A DNA stretch of 64,000 nt, taken from contig DAOTTU010000012.1 in the NCBI GenBank assembly GCA_034437655.1, forward strand, positions 52,591 through 116,590. The letters are read 5' to 3'. Every line of letters starts with the position of its first letter. Within the stretch, counting starts at the first letter, position 1. The position numbers were made by a program, and so were the translations under genes. Below are positions 35,801 to 43,900 of this stretch, piece after piece. The DNA is from J027 sp034437655. GTDB taxonomy: Bacteria; Chloroflexota; Anaerolineae; Aggregatilineales; J027. A model generated the notes under the pieces. That model searched no databases and had not been told where the DNA came from. It saw only the letters and a program-made list of their open reading frames with translations.

Positions 35801-37355
35801 GGGCGTCAATGCGCTGTGTGGCTTCCATAGCACGGCGTAGAATGTCAGCCAGCCGCTCGGCAACCTCATTAGGCATAGCAGCACGGAGGTCACCCAACGT
35901 TGTTTGGATAGATTGGTACTGGTTGCGCACAGCCGTGATTGAAATGGCGTCATCATGCTGTGGTTCAAGCCACGAGTCAATCACGTCCAGAGTACTGATG
36001 ATCGGTTCAGGGTTCGGGATGGATTGTGTCTCAACGCGCAAACGGGTTAGCAGAGGGCGCAGCAACATCACATCGGGCATGTAAACCGATAACCGCTCAG
36101 CCAGTAATTGATTGATCAGCGCGTCGCTGTCATGCAGAATGCGAGCCGCTTGCCGGGCATCACCGGCTTGTAGCGCATCAATTGCTGTGCTAAGTTCGGC
36201 CGGGGCCGCATCGTAGTCCTCATGGTCAAGCACTTCAGCCGCCGCCGCAATGAAGCGGATAATCGGCGCGGTTTGTTCGTCGGCAGTGTTTAGCAGGTCC
36301 AGCATCGTTTCGATAGCGCGTCCCCAGTTGGCCGTATCCAGATAGATTCTGGCGGCGTCAATATCGGACTGGGTACGTAGGCGTTGGAGTTGCATTTCAA
36401 TCTCGTCGTGCAAGGCCTTGATGCGCGGAAAGCCCGGGTTCATCAGCGCCGCTTCACGTAAATGGTCGAAAAGGGCTTCCAACTCTTGTGGACTATTGCG
36501 CTGGGCCAGTCGTTGTTGTACATCATGCAGAATTACATCGCGTTGATCTTCCAACGGGCGGCGGAGGTCGCTGAGTTGTTGCCGCAGTTCGACAATGGTG
36601 CTATAGCGGCGGCGCAAGCTGGGGTGGGTCGCCTGAGTGATGATGTTTTGCAACATGGACGGCGCTGAGGGCGCATCTAGCCCAAAGATGACAGCATAGT
36701 CACCCTCGGCGGTGCTTTCGGCTTCAAGACGTTTACCACCTGTCACAATAAAATAGAGCAATTCCCCAATCTGCAATACATCCGTCTGGCGCGTGACGTG
36801 GTTGCTGTGGCTTTCGTCCAACAGCACTGCGTTGCCCCAGTCGATGACCTTAAGCTGGTAGGTGTCGCGGTTCCAGAACAGATGCTTGGCGTCTACGTCG
36901 TTATAAACCACCTGCTGATCATGGGCCAGCACCAACAGGTCCAGCAACTCGTCAATAATCACCAGTGTTTCTAGCAGAGGCAACCGTTCGCCATGTTCAG
37001 ACCGGGCCAGTACCATGTCTTCGACAATATCACCTGTCGCCCGTTCCATAACAATATAATCGTGGCTTTGCCCGCCAATGCGGAAGCTCCCTGTGCCCCG
37101 TAATTCGGTCAGCACGGGGTGCCCGGCCAGGCGTTCGAGGGCCTTGCGTTCCGTGCGGATGCTCACTTGTTGGGCGGCACGCATCGGGGGGGCGTCCTGC
37201 GGCGCAGGTCGCTTAATCACGACAGGTTCGTTACCATTCTGTGGATCCCAGGCGCGGAGGGTTTCGCCACTACGCCCCCGGGGGTATATATGGTCATACT
37301 GGTAACGCCCATCAAAGGTGCTGACGCGGCTACTATTCGCGGTGGTTTCAGGCAT
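32829..37355 (-). CDS. Giant kinase-homologue receptor: kinase-like domain, helical repeats, one TM, stalk, outer beta domain
   Basis: The 1508-residue protein starts with a kinase-like domain (1-270): Lys48 in VVIKRP; IVMERATG at the hinge; catalytic loop VYNDVDAKHLFW with Asp153 kept, the Lys replaced and His158 in place of the Asn; and IDWG (Asp172) for DFG. Residues 275-1100 are long helical repeats without recognised motifs. An acidic linker precedes a single transmembrane helix at about 1145-1168 (IIATVAVVLVGVIAFALFGG), then a Gly/Asn and Thr/Pro stalk (about 1175-1300). The outer 200 residues form a beta-rich domain (RVWFYPGVGGPWALGA, YFGLGVENADRERV). GGAG lies seven bases before the ATG. 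It heads the operon. The layout suggests an envelope sensor or scaffold; the ligand is unknown. Confidence 0.82.
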   Translation of the reverse strand: MPETTANSSRVSTFDGRYQYDHIYPRGRSGETLRAWDPQNGNEPVVIKRPAPQDAPPMRAAQQVSIRTERKALERLAGHPVLTELRGTGSFRIGGQSHDYIVMERATGDIVEDMVLARSEHGERLPLLETLVIIDELLDLLVLAHDQQVVYNDVDAKHLFWNRDTYQLKVIDWGNAVLLDESHSNHVTRQTDVLQIGELLYFIVTGGKRLEAESTAEGDYAVIFGLDAPSAPSMLQNIITQATHPSLRRRYSTIVELRQQLSDLRRPLEDQRDVILHDVQQRLAQRNSPQELEALFDHLREAALMNPGFPRIKALHDEIEMQLQRLRTQSDIDAARIYLDTANWGRAIETMLDLLNTADEQTAPIIRFIAAAAEVLDHEDYDAAPAELSTAIDALQAGDARQAARILHDSDALINQLLAERLSVYMPDVMLLRPLLTRLRVETQSIPNPEPIISTLDVIDSWLEPQHDDAISITAVRNQYQSIQTTLGDLRAAMPNEVAERLADILRRAMEATQRIDAHLDTMARVVLSEPQRAADALHQAEEIDPHNAGFAELQGYIEEISLTIEAIAGFKPTADGSNIADWFARVLTMLDGYAADAHDERLRTVHAMLKNTADVWQQVRDTLMMGQHSAARSLLIRMARQITELNPHLAKWARDRSEQVRTSSTPESLSPNTNLGKKLLECYRLWDAGKYREAAYQVEGAYSLAQTDGELQVIKRLAELSAIPANWLENDGVADAELTTRTEKAIVALFLPEERQELDEFTATTRSESAYLKTMSRALLEPLRQYSTAATRTLFMHYTLQGLLCVQEGDLHGADFWRNVAAETQEDATTSPVFGVLSHQLEARQLMQHVERALADIQHVDQLADVQSLLKHPAAGQWLDSIAAGVRHLENAVKQWEDGEFRAAREAFDAAVEAMQAGQDTAELDLQPLLDWTEQLREIVSGLQSDRLKVEEIAHSTRIPAPGDYVEVDPRVEQTLMNIVITTEEQLGETHTHQVRQWHSTYLAVQHTYTKALPKADKLSEFQTHFANLFINRHPTFRLYQIWREVTQNLPETASSSTPPQPTASAPAPGDTENTDVVEGELLETSADHADDPAQTGTPPRRSSRGHAAPAETSAASDADDTPGFVGEDTSSQGVDFADAPTDSNDMPWGIIATVAVVLVGVIAFALFGGIGGGNDNADTAGGGGNNGNSGAAAVVPTNTSTTTATLLLPTNTDVPATATPTQGATATPQPATTEAPTSTSPPTEPPTAMATATEALPTATDTPPPTVTDAPPGAAPLTPTVVSTATTASVTADTPLSTDDSLAIDILGALNQPGAGDFSWNRVWFYPGVGGPWALGATEDSLQGGPVVVRFSEEDLATLTDTENAAERLQTVEIVMNLVVPSPTDPDSTEAIGTGIYFGLGVENADRERVAAEVQVPRPNAIAFGIRENDTYREVTDYPESNFRVTLRMERNEDGTVSLFVEENQVLGDSAANYPPGTPLLPVLYTSRDGIYIVVEEISMGFEPAS

Positions 37356-37390
37356 AGAAAGCTCCAGAACAACATGCTGAACACCCGTTA

Positions 37391-37418
37391 ATTGTACGCA
37401 TCAGGTGCTTTTTTTCAA
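37391..37418 (-). promoter_or_regulatory. Promoter of the kinase-homologue operon
   Basis: On the minus strand TTGAAA (37418-37413) and TACAAT (37396-37391) are 16 bases apart. The transcript would begin near 37384, about 30 bases before the ATG at 37355. A divergent TATAAT for deoC lies at 37429-37434. Confidence 0.6.
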
Positions 37419-37475
37419 CATCGACCGTTATAATGCAGTTAAGGCTTCCACAATCGACATTAGCGAGAAAAGACT

Positions 37476-38441
37476 ATGACTGACCTGCAACCCCACCCCC
37501 GCAACCTCGGTATCGCCCTTGACTGGGCGATGCTTGAACACGTCCGTGTGAATCGTAGCGCGGTTGAACGGCGCACGGCATCCCTCACCAAACGCCGCTC
37601 TGTGAAAAAAGACTGGCAAGCGGCATGGCTACTGCGTGCCATTACGATGATTGACCTCACCACGTTGGCTGGTGACGACACACCCGGTAAAGTGCATCGG
37701 CTGTGCGCCAAAGCGCGTAATCCGCTCCGGCAAGATTTGGTTGATGCACTGGGTATGACCGATAAAGCTATTACAACAGCGGCAGTGTGTGTCTATCATG
37801 CCCGTATTCCGGATGCACTCGCAGCTTTAACGGGTACGCAGATTCCCGTCGCAGCGGTTTCGACAGGGTTCCCGGCAGGCCAGAGCCCGTTTGAACAACG
37901 CATCGCGGAAATCAGTGCATCAGTCGCAGCGGGTGCCCGAGAAATAGACATCGTTGTTTCCCGTGAGCATATTCTGCAGGGCAATTGGCAAGCGCTGTAT
38001 GATGAGGTTAAGCTGATGCGGGCCACCTGTGGCGATGCGCACCTGAAAACAATCCTCGCGACGGGTGAACTTGGTCCATTACACAACGTCGCACGGGCGA
38101 GCCTGGTGTGCATGATGGCCGGCGCGGACTTTGTGAAGACCTCTACGGGCAAAGAAAAGGTCAACGCAACGCTGGATGTCGGGCTGGTGATGGTGCGCAC
38201 CGTCCGTGACTATTGCCTGCAAACCGGGCACAAAGTCGGGTTTAAGCCGGCCGGCGGCATTCGCACTGCCAAAGACGCGCTCAACTGGCTCGTCTTGATG
38301 AAAGAAGAACTTGGCAACGACTGGCTGGCCCCAGAACGCTTCCGTTTTGGCGCGAGCAGCTTGCTGACCGATATTGAACGCCAACTCTCGCACCATGTCA
38401 CCGGCCGCTATGCCGCCCGCCACCATATGCCGTTGAGCTAA
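37476..38441 (+). CDS. deoC: Deoxyribose-phosphate aldolase
   Basis: The 321-residue protein carries the DeoC barrel: VCVYHARIPDA, VSTGFPAGQ, REIDIVV, LKTILATGEL, the Schiff-base Lys221 in GADFVKTSTGK, and the phosphate-binding GFKPAGGIR. It splits 2-deoxyribose 5-phosphate into glyceraldehyde 3-phosphate and acetaldehyde. About 60 extra residues at the N-terminus match the longer DeoC type. A TATAAT at 37429-37434 may be the -10 box. The aldehyde dehydrogenase gene follows 25 bases later; it could oxidise the acetaldehyde formed, so the pair makes a short catabolic route. Confidence 0.95.
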   Translation: MTDLQPHPRNLGIALDWAMLEHVRVNRSAVERRTASLTKRRSVKKDWQAAWLLRAITMIDLTTLAGDDTPGKVHRLCAKARNPLRQDLVDALGMTDKAITTAAVCVYHARIPDALAALTGTQIPVAAVSTGFPAGQSPFEQRIAEISASVAAGAREIDIVVSREHILQGNWQALYDEVKLMRATCGDAHLKTILATGELGPLHNVARASLVCMMAGADFVKTSTGKEKVNATLDVGLVMVRTVRDYCLQTGHKVGFKPAGGIRTAKDALNWLVLMKEELGNDWLAPERFRFGASSLLTDIERQLSHHVTGRYAARHHMPLS

Positions 38442-38466
38442 CCCGCCATAGACAAGGAAAAAGACC

Positions 38467-40887
38467 ATGAATGACAACACAATTTCAACCATTTTCGAAA
38501 GCATGGACTACGGCCCCGCCCCTGAATCAGCCGCCGCCGCCAATCAATGGCTGGATGCCCACGACCGCCGCTTTGACCTGTTCATCAACAACACGTGGAC
38601 ACCGGCGCAGAGCGGACGCACCCTCAAAGCGATGAACCCGGCGAACGGCACACTATTGGCGGAGGTCGCTGACGCAAATACGGATGACGTCGACGGCGCT
38701 GTGAAAGCGGCCCGTAAAGCCTTCCACGAATGGAGCAAGCTCAGCGGACATCGCCGCGCCCGGTATCTCTACGCTGTGGCCCGCAATATTCAAAAACACC
38801 AGCGTCTGCTGGCAGTGCTTGAATCTCTGGACAACGGCAAGCCTATCCGTGAATCGCGGGATATTGATGTGCCGCTGGTGGCGCGACATTTTTATCACCA
38901 TGCAGGTTGGGCACAGTTGATGGAAGACGAGTTCCCCGATTATCAGCCCGTTGGTGTCGTGGGGCAGGTCATCCCGTGGAATTTTCCGCTGTTAATGTTG
39001 GCATGGAAGATTGCACCTGCGCTGGCGATGGGCAATACCGTCGTGATCAAGCCGGCCCCGCATACCCCGCTCTCAGCACTGGCCTTTGCGGAAATTCTGG
39101 TCGAAGCTGGGCTTCCACCCGGTGTCGTCAATATCGTTACAGGCGGTGACGAAACTGGCAAAGCCATCACCACACACCCGGACTTCAACAAAATTGCGTT
39201 TACGGGCTCAACCGAAGTCGGACGCATCATTCGGCGGGCAACAGCCGGCACCGGGAAAATGCTCTCCCTGGAACTCGGCGGTAAGTCTCCCATTATCGTC
39301 TTTGATGACGCCGACCGGGACGCCGCCATTGAGGGTTTGGTAGACGCCATCTGGTTCAATCAGGGCGAGGTCTGTTGTGCCGGCTCGAAGCTGCTGGTGC
39401 AGGAGAGCATCGCGCCGCAGTTTTTGGACCGTCTGCGCGACCGGATGCAATCACTCCGCATGGGCGATTCACTCGACAAAGGCGTTGATATTGGCGCGGT
39501 GGTAGCCCCGGTGCAGTATGAGCGTATTGACCGCCTTGTGAAATTGGGTGTTCAAGAGGGCGCAACCTTGCATCAGGCCGACGTGCCCGTGCCAGAGACA
39601 GGGTGCTACTACCCACCGACGCTGTTGACCAACGTCGAACCGGCCGCCACCGTTGCACAGGAGGAAATCTTCGGCCCGGTTCTCGTCGCGATGACCTTCC
39701 GCACCCCTTCCGAAGCGGTTGAACTGGCCAATAACACACGCTTTGGGCTGGCCGCCAGCATCTGGAGCGAGAATGTTAATCTAGCGCTGGATGTCGCGCA
39801 GAAAGTCAAAGCGGGCAGTGTGTGGGTCAATTGCACCAATGTTTTCGACGCAGCAGCCGGGTTTGGTGGCTATCGCGAAAGTGGTTTTGGGCGTGAAGGT
39901 GGGCGCGAAGGCCTGTTCGAGTACATCCGCCCGAATTGGCACTCCTCCGTGAAACCTGCATTTGATCCCGACGCTGACTGGGGCACCCACACCCCGGCCT
40001 CACCCGCCCCACTGGGAAGCAAACCCGTGCAAAATGGCACAACCATTGACCGCACGCCCAAACTCTATATCGGTGGCAAGCAAAAACGGCCAGACGGCAA
40101 CTACACCTATCCAGTCTACAACCCGGCTGGTGAATTGGTCGGGCAGGCAGGCGATGGTAATCGTAAAGATGTCCGTGATGCTGTTGAGGCAGCGCACAAA
40201 GCCAGCAATTGGGCGCAACGCAGCGGGCATAACCGGGCGCAGATTCTTTACTACATGGCGGAAAATCTTGCAGCACGAGCGGCTGAGTTCCGGCAACGCT
40301 TGCAGCACCTGACCGGGGTGAAGAAGGACGCAGCGCAACGTGAAGTTGACCTCAGCATTGAGCGACTATTCCATTCTGCGGCTTATGCTGACAAATATGG
40401 CGGCACTATTCAGGAAACCCCGTTGCGCGGCATCACGATGGGGCTGAATGAACCCGTTGGTGTGATCGGGATTGCTTGCCCGGACGCGGCCCCACTGTTA
40501 GCTATGGTGTCGCTGGTGGCACCGGCCATCGCACGTGGTAATACTGTGGTTGTTATCCCTGCGCCGCAGGCCCCGCTCATCGCCACTGACTTCTATCAGG
40601 TGCTTGATACGTCAGATGTGCCGGGTGGTGTCGTGAATATCGTCACTGGCGACCGCGATCACCTCACGAAAACGCTAGCGGCTCATGATGATGTTGACGC
40701 CATGTGGTATTTCGGGGATGCACAGGGAAGTTACCATGTTGAGTATCTTTCAGCGGGGAATTTAAAGCGTACCTGGGTCAGCTATGGGGTGCCGCGCGAC
40801 TGGTTCAGCGCTGAGCAGGGCAGTGGTGAGTTATTCTTGCACCACGCGACCGAGGTCAAGAACGTCTGGGTGCCGACGGGCGAATAA
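38467..40887 (+). CDS. Two-domain aldehyde dehydrogenase (ALDH16-like)
   Basis: The 806-residue protein contains two aldehyde dehydrogenase domains. The first (about 35-500) is complete: IPWNFPLLM for NAD binding, FTGSTEVGR, Glu269 in LELGGKSP and catalytic Cys303 in NQGEVCCAGS, then QEEIFGPVL. The second (about 515-806) keeps the N-terminal half of the fold (LYIGGKQKRPDG, VGVIGIACPDAAPLL, GNTVVVIPAPQAPL) but lacks the Cys/Glu active site and ends early; it is probably structural. This matches the ALDH16 family, in which the second domain is non-catalytic. It oxidises an aldehyde to the acid with NAD. Its position after deoC suggests acetaldehyde or a deoxyribose-derived aldehyde as substrate. 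A convergent terminator follows. Confidence 0.92.
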   Translation: MNDNTISTIFESMDYGPAPESAAAANQWLDAHDRRFDLFINNTWTPAQSGRTLKAMNPANGTLLAEVADANTDDVDGAVKAARKAFHEWSKLSGHRRARYLYAVARNIQKHQRLLAVLESLDNGKPIRESRDIDVPLVARHFYHHAGWAQLMEDEFPDYQPVGVVGQVIPWNFPLLMLAWKIAPALAMGNTVVIKPAPHTPLSALAFAEILVEAGLPPGVVNIVTGGDETGKAITTHPDFNKIAFTGSTEVGRIIRRATAGTGKMLSLELGGKSPIIVFDDADRDAAIEGLVDAIWFNQGEVCCAGSKLLVQESIAPQFLDRLRDRMQSLRMGDSLDKGVDIGAVVAPVQYERIDRLVKLGVQEGATLHQADVPVPETGCYYPPTLLTNVEPAATVAQEEIFGPVLVAMTFRTPSEAVELANNTRFGLAASIWSENVNLALDVAQKVKAGSVWVNCTNVFDAAAGFGGYRESGFGREGGREGLFEYIRPNWHSSVKPAFDPDADWGTHTPASPAPLGSKPVQNGTTIDRTPKLYIGGKQKRPDGNYTYPVYNPAGELVGQAGDGNRKDVRDAVEAAHKASNWAQRSGHNRAQILYYMAENLAARAAEFRQRLQHLTGVKKDAAQREVDLSIERLFHSAAYADKYGGTIQETPLRGITMGLNEPVGVIGIACPDAAPLLAMVSLVAPAIARGNTVVVIPAPQAPLIATDFYQVLDTSDVPGGVVNIVTGDRDHLTKTLAAHDDVDAMWYFGDAQGSYHVEYLSAGNLKRTWVSYGVPRDWFSAEQGSGELFLHHATEVKNVWVPTGE

Positions 40888-40917
40888 CTTTAGCGTGATA
40901 AGACAGGGAAATTAAAA

Positions 40918-40950
40918 AATGAGCCGCTGAGGGAGCGACTCATTCTTTTT
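40918..40950. terminator. Bidirectional terminator between the ALDH and pilin-adhesin genes
   Basis: AATGAGCCGCT (40918-40928) pairs with AGCGACTCATT (40934-40944) with one mismatch and a five-base loop. A tract of T follows on the plus strand, and a run of A before it gives T on the minus strand. Confidence 0.75.
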
Positions 40951-40970
40951 TGGCTGTAGAGGTGTTGCGA

Positions 40971-43900
40971 TTAGTTGCGGACTTCCACGTTGTCGATCCA
41001 CCATCCGTCACGGTTGGTGTTGTTGTTGAGTTTTTCAAGGCGGAAACGAACATTGATTAGTTGACCGTTGTAGGCTGTCAGGTCAGCAATCTCGGTGTGC
41101 CAGTCCCAGTTAGTACCGTCGTTATCGTAGATGGATGCCCAGGTAAAGCCACCATCCGTTGAGATTTCGACGTAAATCTGATCCGACCCGTTGATGTTAT
41201 AACGCTGATCCCACACAAGGGCTGGATTGTCGCCTACGCCGAAGCCCGTCAGGTCAATTTGCGCTTCCAGTTCAGACACAACATTGATGTCGTTGTCATA
41301 GTTACCGCCGGGGCTATCGTGCAGCGCCTGGCTTTCACCAGCAAAGTCCATCTGGAAGTTTGCCGAGTTGGTGGTTTCGTAGAACTCAATCTGGACGGTG
41401 TAGGTCCCCGGCAAGAAGGTATACGGATCGTTCAAGATTTCTGGATGATCGTAGTCCAGGTTGTTGTAGAAACAGTTGTTAGCGTTAGGGCCATTGGGCC
41501 ACCCGTTGAAGCCCCAGTCCCGTTCAACATTACCATCAACGCGCATCCGCACGCCATTGTTCGCACGCCCATCGAAAGAAACCGTTGTCTCACTTTCAAA
41601 GAAGACGACGCGTGTAAAACGAACCCCCCAGAAGTCGGAGACATTGCCGTTGCCTGTGTCACCATTGATGATGTTCGGGTTACCACCGCCCCAGTCGAAG
41701 TTGAGGTCGTTCTCGGTTGTTGTGCCCTGGCTCCAGGCCGCATCAAGCTCAATCAGGTTATCGCAGTCAACGTCATTGTTATCGGCAAAGTAGAAGTTTT
41801 GCCAGCTTGTCCCCGTTCCGGTGGGGTCATAGCGCAGGCGGCTGAACCACTCCGCACTCCATTGTCCGGGCGGGAACAGGTTGTCGCGTTCCACCAACAC
41901 ACGATCCCATTCATGTTCAAGTACCCACTCACCAAAGCCAATGGTGCTGAAGTCTTCGGTGTAGCTGGGGGGCACAACCACTTCTTCGACTGCACGGTCA
42001 ATGATGCGCAGGTCGTCAAGGTGAACGCCGCTGTCGGTACTACCGTTGGGCAACGAGTCCATGACAAAACGTAAACGGATATACTTGCCGACATGTGGCG
42101 TCAGGTCAGCTTCATAGCGGGTAAAGGCTTCGTTTTCAAAGTCCCCGTCAACTTGCGTATTAGGGAGTACAGCCCAGTCAGTCAGGCGGCGTCCATTGAC
42201 ATCAGTTTCAACGAATTCGACTTTGAAGCGGTCATCGTCATTCAGGCGCGTCCAAACCCAGTAGTAGAGGGCCGGGTTGGTTGTACCCGTCAGGTCAATC
42301 GTCGGACGCAGTTCCAGAATGTTCCAGTGCCAGTCTTCGTAGTTCTGGTTACCACCGCCACCGGGGCTATCTGACCACGCCGAACCGCTGCGTGCCCGTT
42401 CCGTAACGTTTTCCCAGGTACCGTTTGGAATCCAGTTGTTGCTGCCTGCGTCCATGTCATCGGCAAACGGCACAGGCACCACCGGGTCAATCATGTCCGT
42501 GTAGCAGAAGTCGTCAATGTACCAGCCGTCACTGCGGTCGCCGGGATCATTGCGGGCGTCAAGGCGTAGGCGGACTTTCAAACCGGGAACATCGTCGGAA
42601 GGACCGGGGAAGCCAATGTAAGAATGCAACTCAATGACCTCACGCTTCCAGGTTTCGTTCCAGTCGTAACGACCGAAGTCACTGAGAGTAACCGTGTCGT
42701 TGCCGGGGAAGGGACCTTCGTCGGTGTAGTCAAAAAGCGCCGTCCAGGTTTCACCATCATCTGTAGAGACTTCTACAATGATCGAGTCTTCAGTGTTGTT
42801 CGACTTATGCAGCCGCCATTGGTGCCAGAACACGAGGACCGGGCGTGTTGCGGTAGACAGGTCGAGGTAGGGCACAAACTCAGCCACATAGTTACTGCCG
42901 GCATCGTAATTCCCATCTGGGCTGTCGGCGAAAGAACTGCTGCCACTATAGCTGTAGTCGGCATCCAGGCCCCAATCACCGCTGACAATCCAGTTACCCA
43001 GCCCACTGTCGAAGTCATCACAGTACTGGTTGCTAACAGTCCCTGTCGGGCGGTTGCGGAACTCGATGTCGTCAATCCACCAACCGGGGTCATCACGGTT
43101 ATTATCCGCCAGCAAGCGGAAGCGAATGTAAACCGCTGCCTCGCCAATATAGTCACTGAGGTCAGCGCGGACAAAGGACCATTCTCTGTCTTCGGCTTCA
43201 CCCGTGACAATCGGTGAACCAGTAGGGTTAAATCCATCAATGGTGCGCGTTGGCAGGGCGGTCCAGTCCGATTTATTCAGTGATGCCTCGACAAGAATAC
43301 GATCCACCGGGTCAATCTCATACTGATGCCAGAATGCGATTTCAGGCGCTTCGACAGGTATGGGACTGGCCGGTGACAGGTCCAGGCGGCCATTGAGCGT
43401 CATAGATGTGTCGGAATCGTTGTCGTAGTTACCACCGGGGCTATCATGCCATGAACTACCACCGCTACGTGCTTCTTCAGTCACAATCGCCCAATCGCCA
43501 TCCACATCCCAGAAGATGTCATCGTTCGAGGGCGCACGCTCGGCGTCGTCACGGAAAGAACCAATGTAGTAGACGGGTTCTGGAACTTCTTTGACCTCAA
43601 TGTCGTCAATCCACCAACCGTTGTCTTCATTACTTCCGTCTGCAATCAGCGTAAAGCGAATTTCAATCTGTTGCCCGCTAAAGTCATAGCTGTTGCCATC
43701 ATCAGCCGCAAAATTAACGAGGTCAATTTCCTGGCGGCTAAAGGACATGTTCTGCGCGCTACCCCGGTGAACAGTCATGTCACGCCATTGACCAGACCCG
43801 GCAACGGCAATACTTACCACAGCGTCGTCAAAGTTATTGAGGTCATAGGCGCTCTGGAAAACCAGTTTAGGTTCAACTGAACCATCGAGGTTAAGCGTAC

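Noticed and set aside
41259..42074. A 271-residue open frame on the plus strand, and similar ones at 42624-43217 and 43998-44672
   Set aside because: They are antisense to the giant adhesin, whose codon pattern leaves the opposite frame open; no ribosome sites or recognisable domains.
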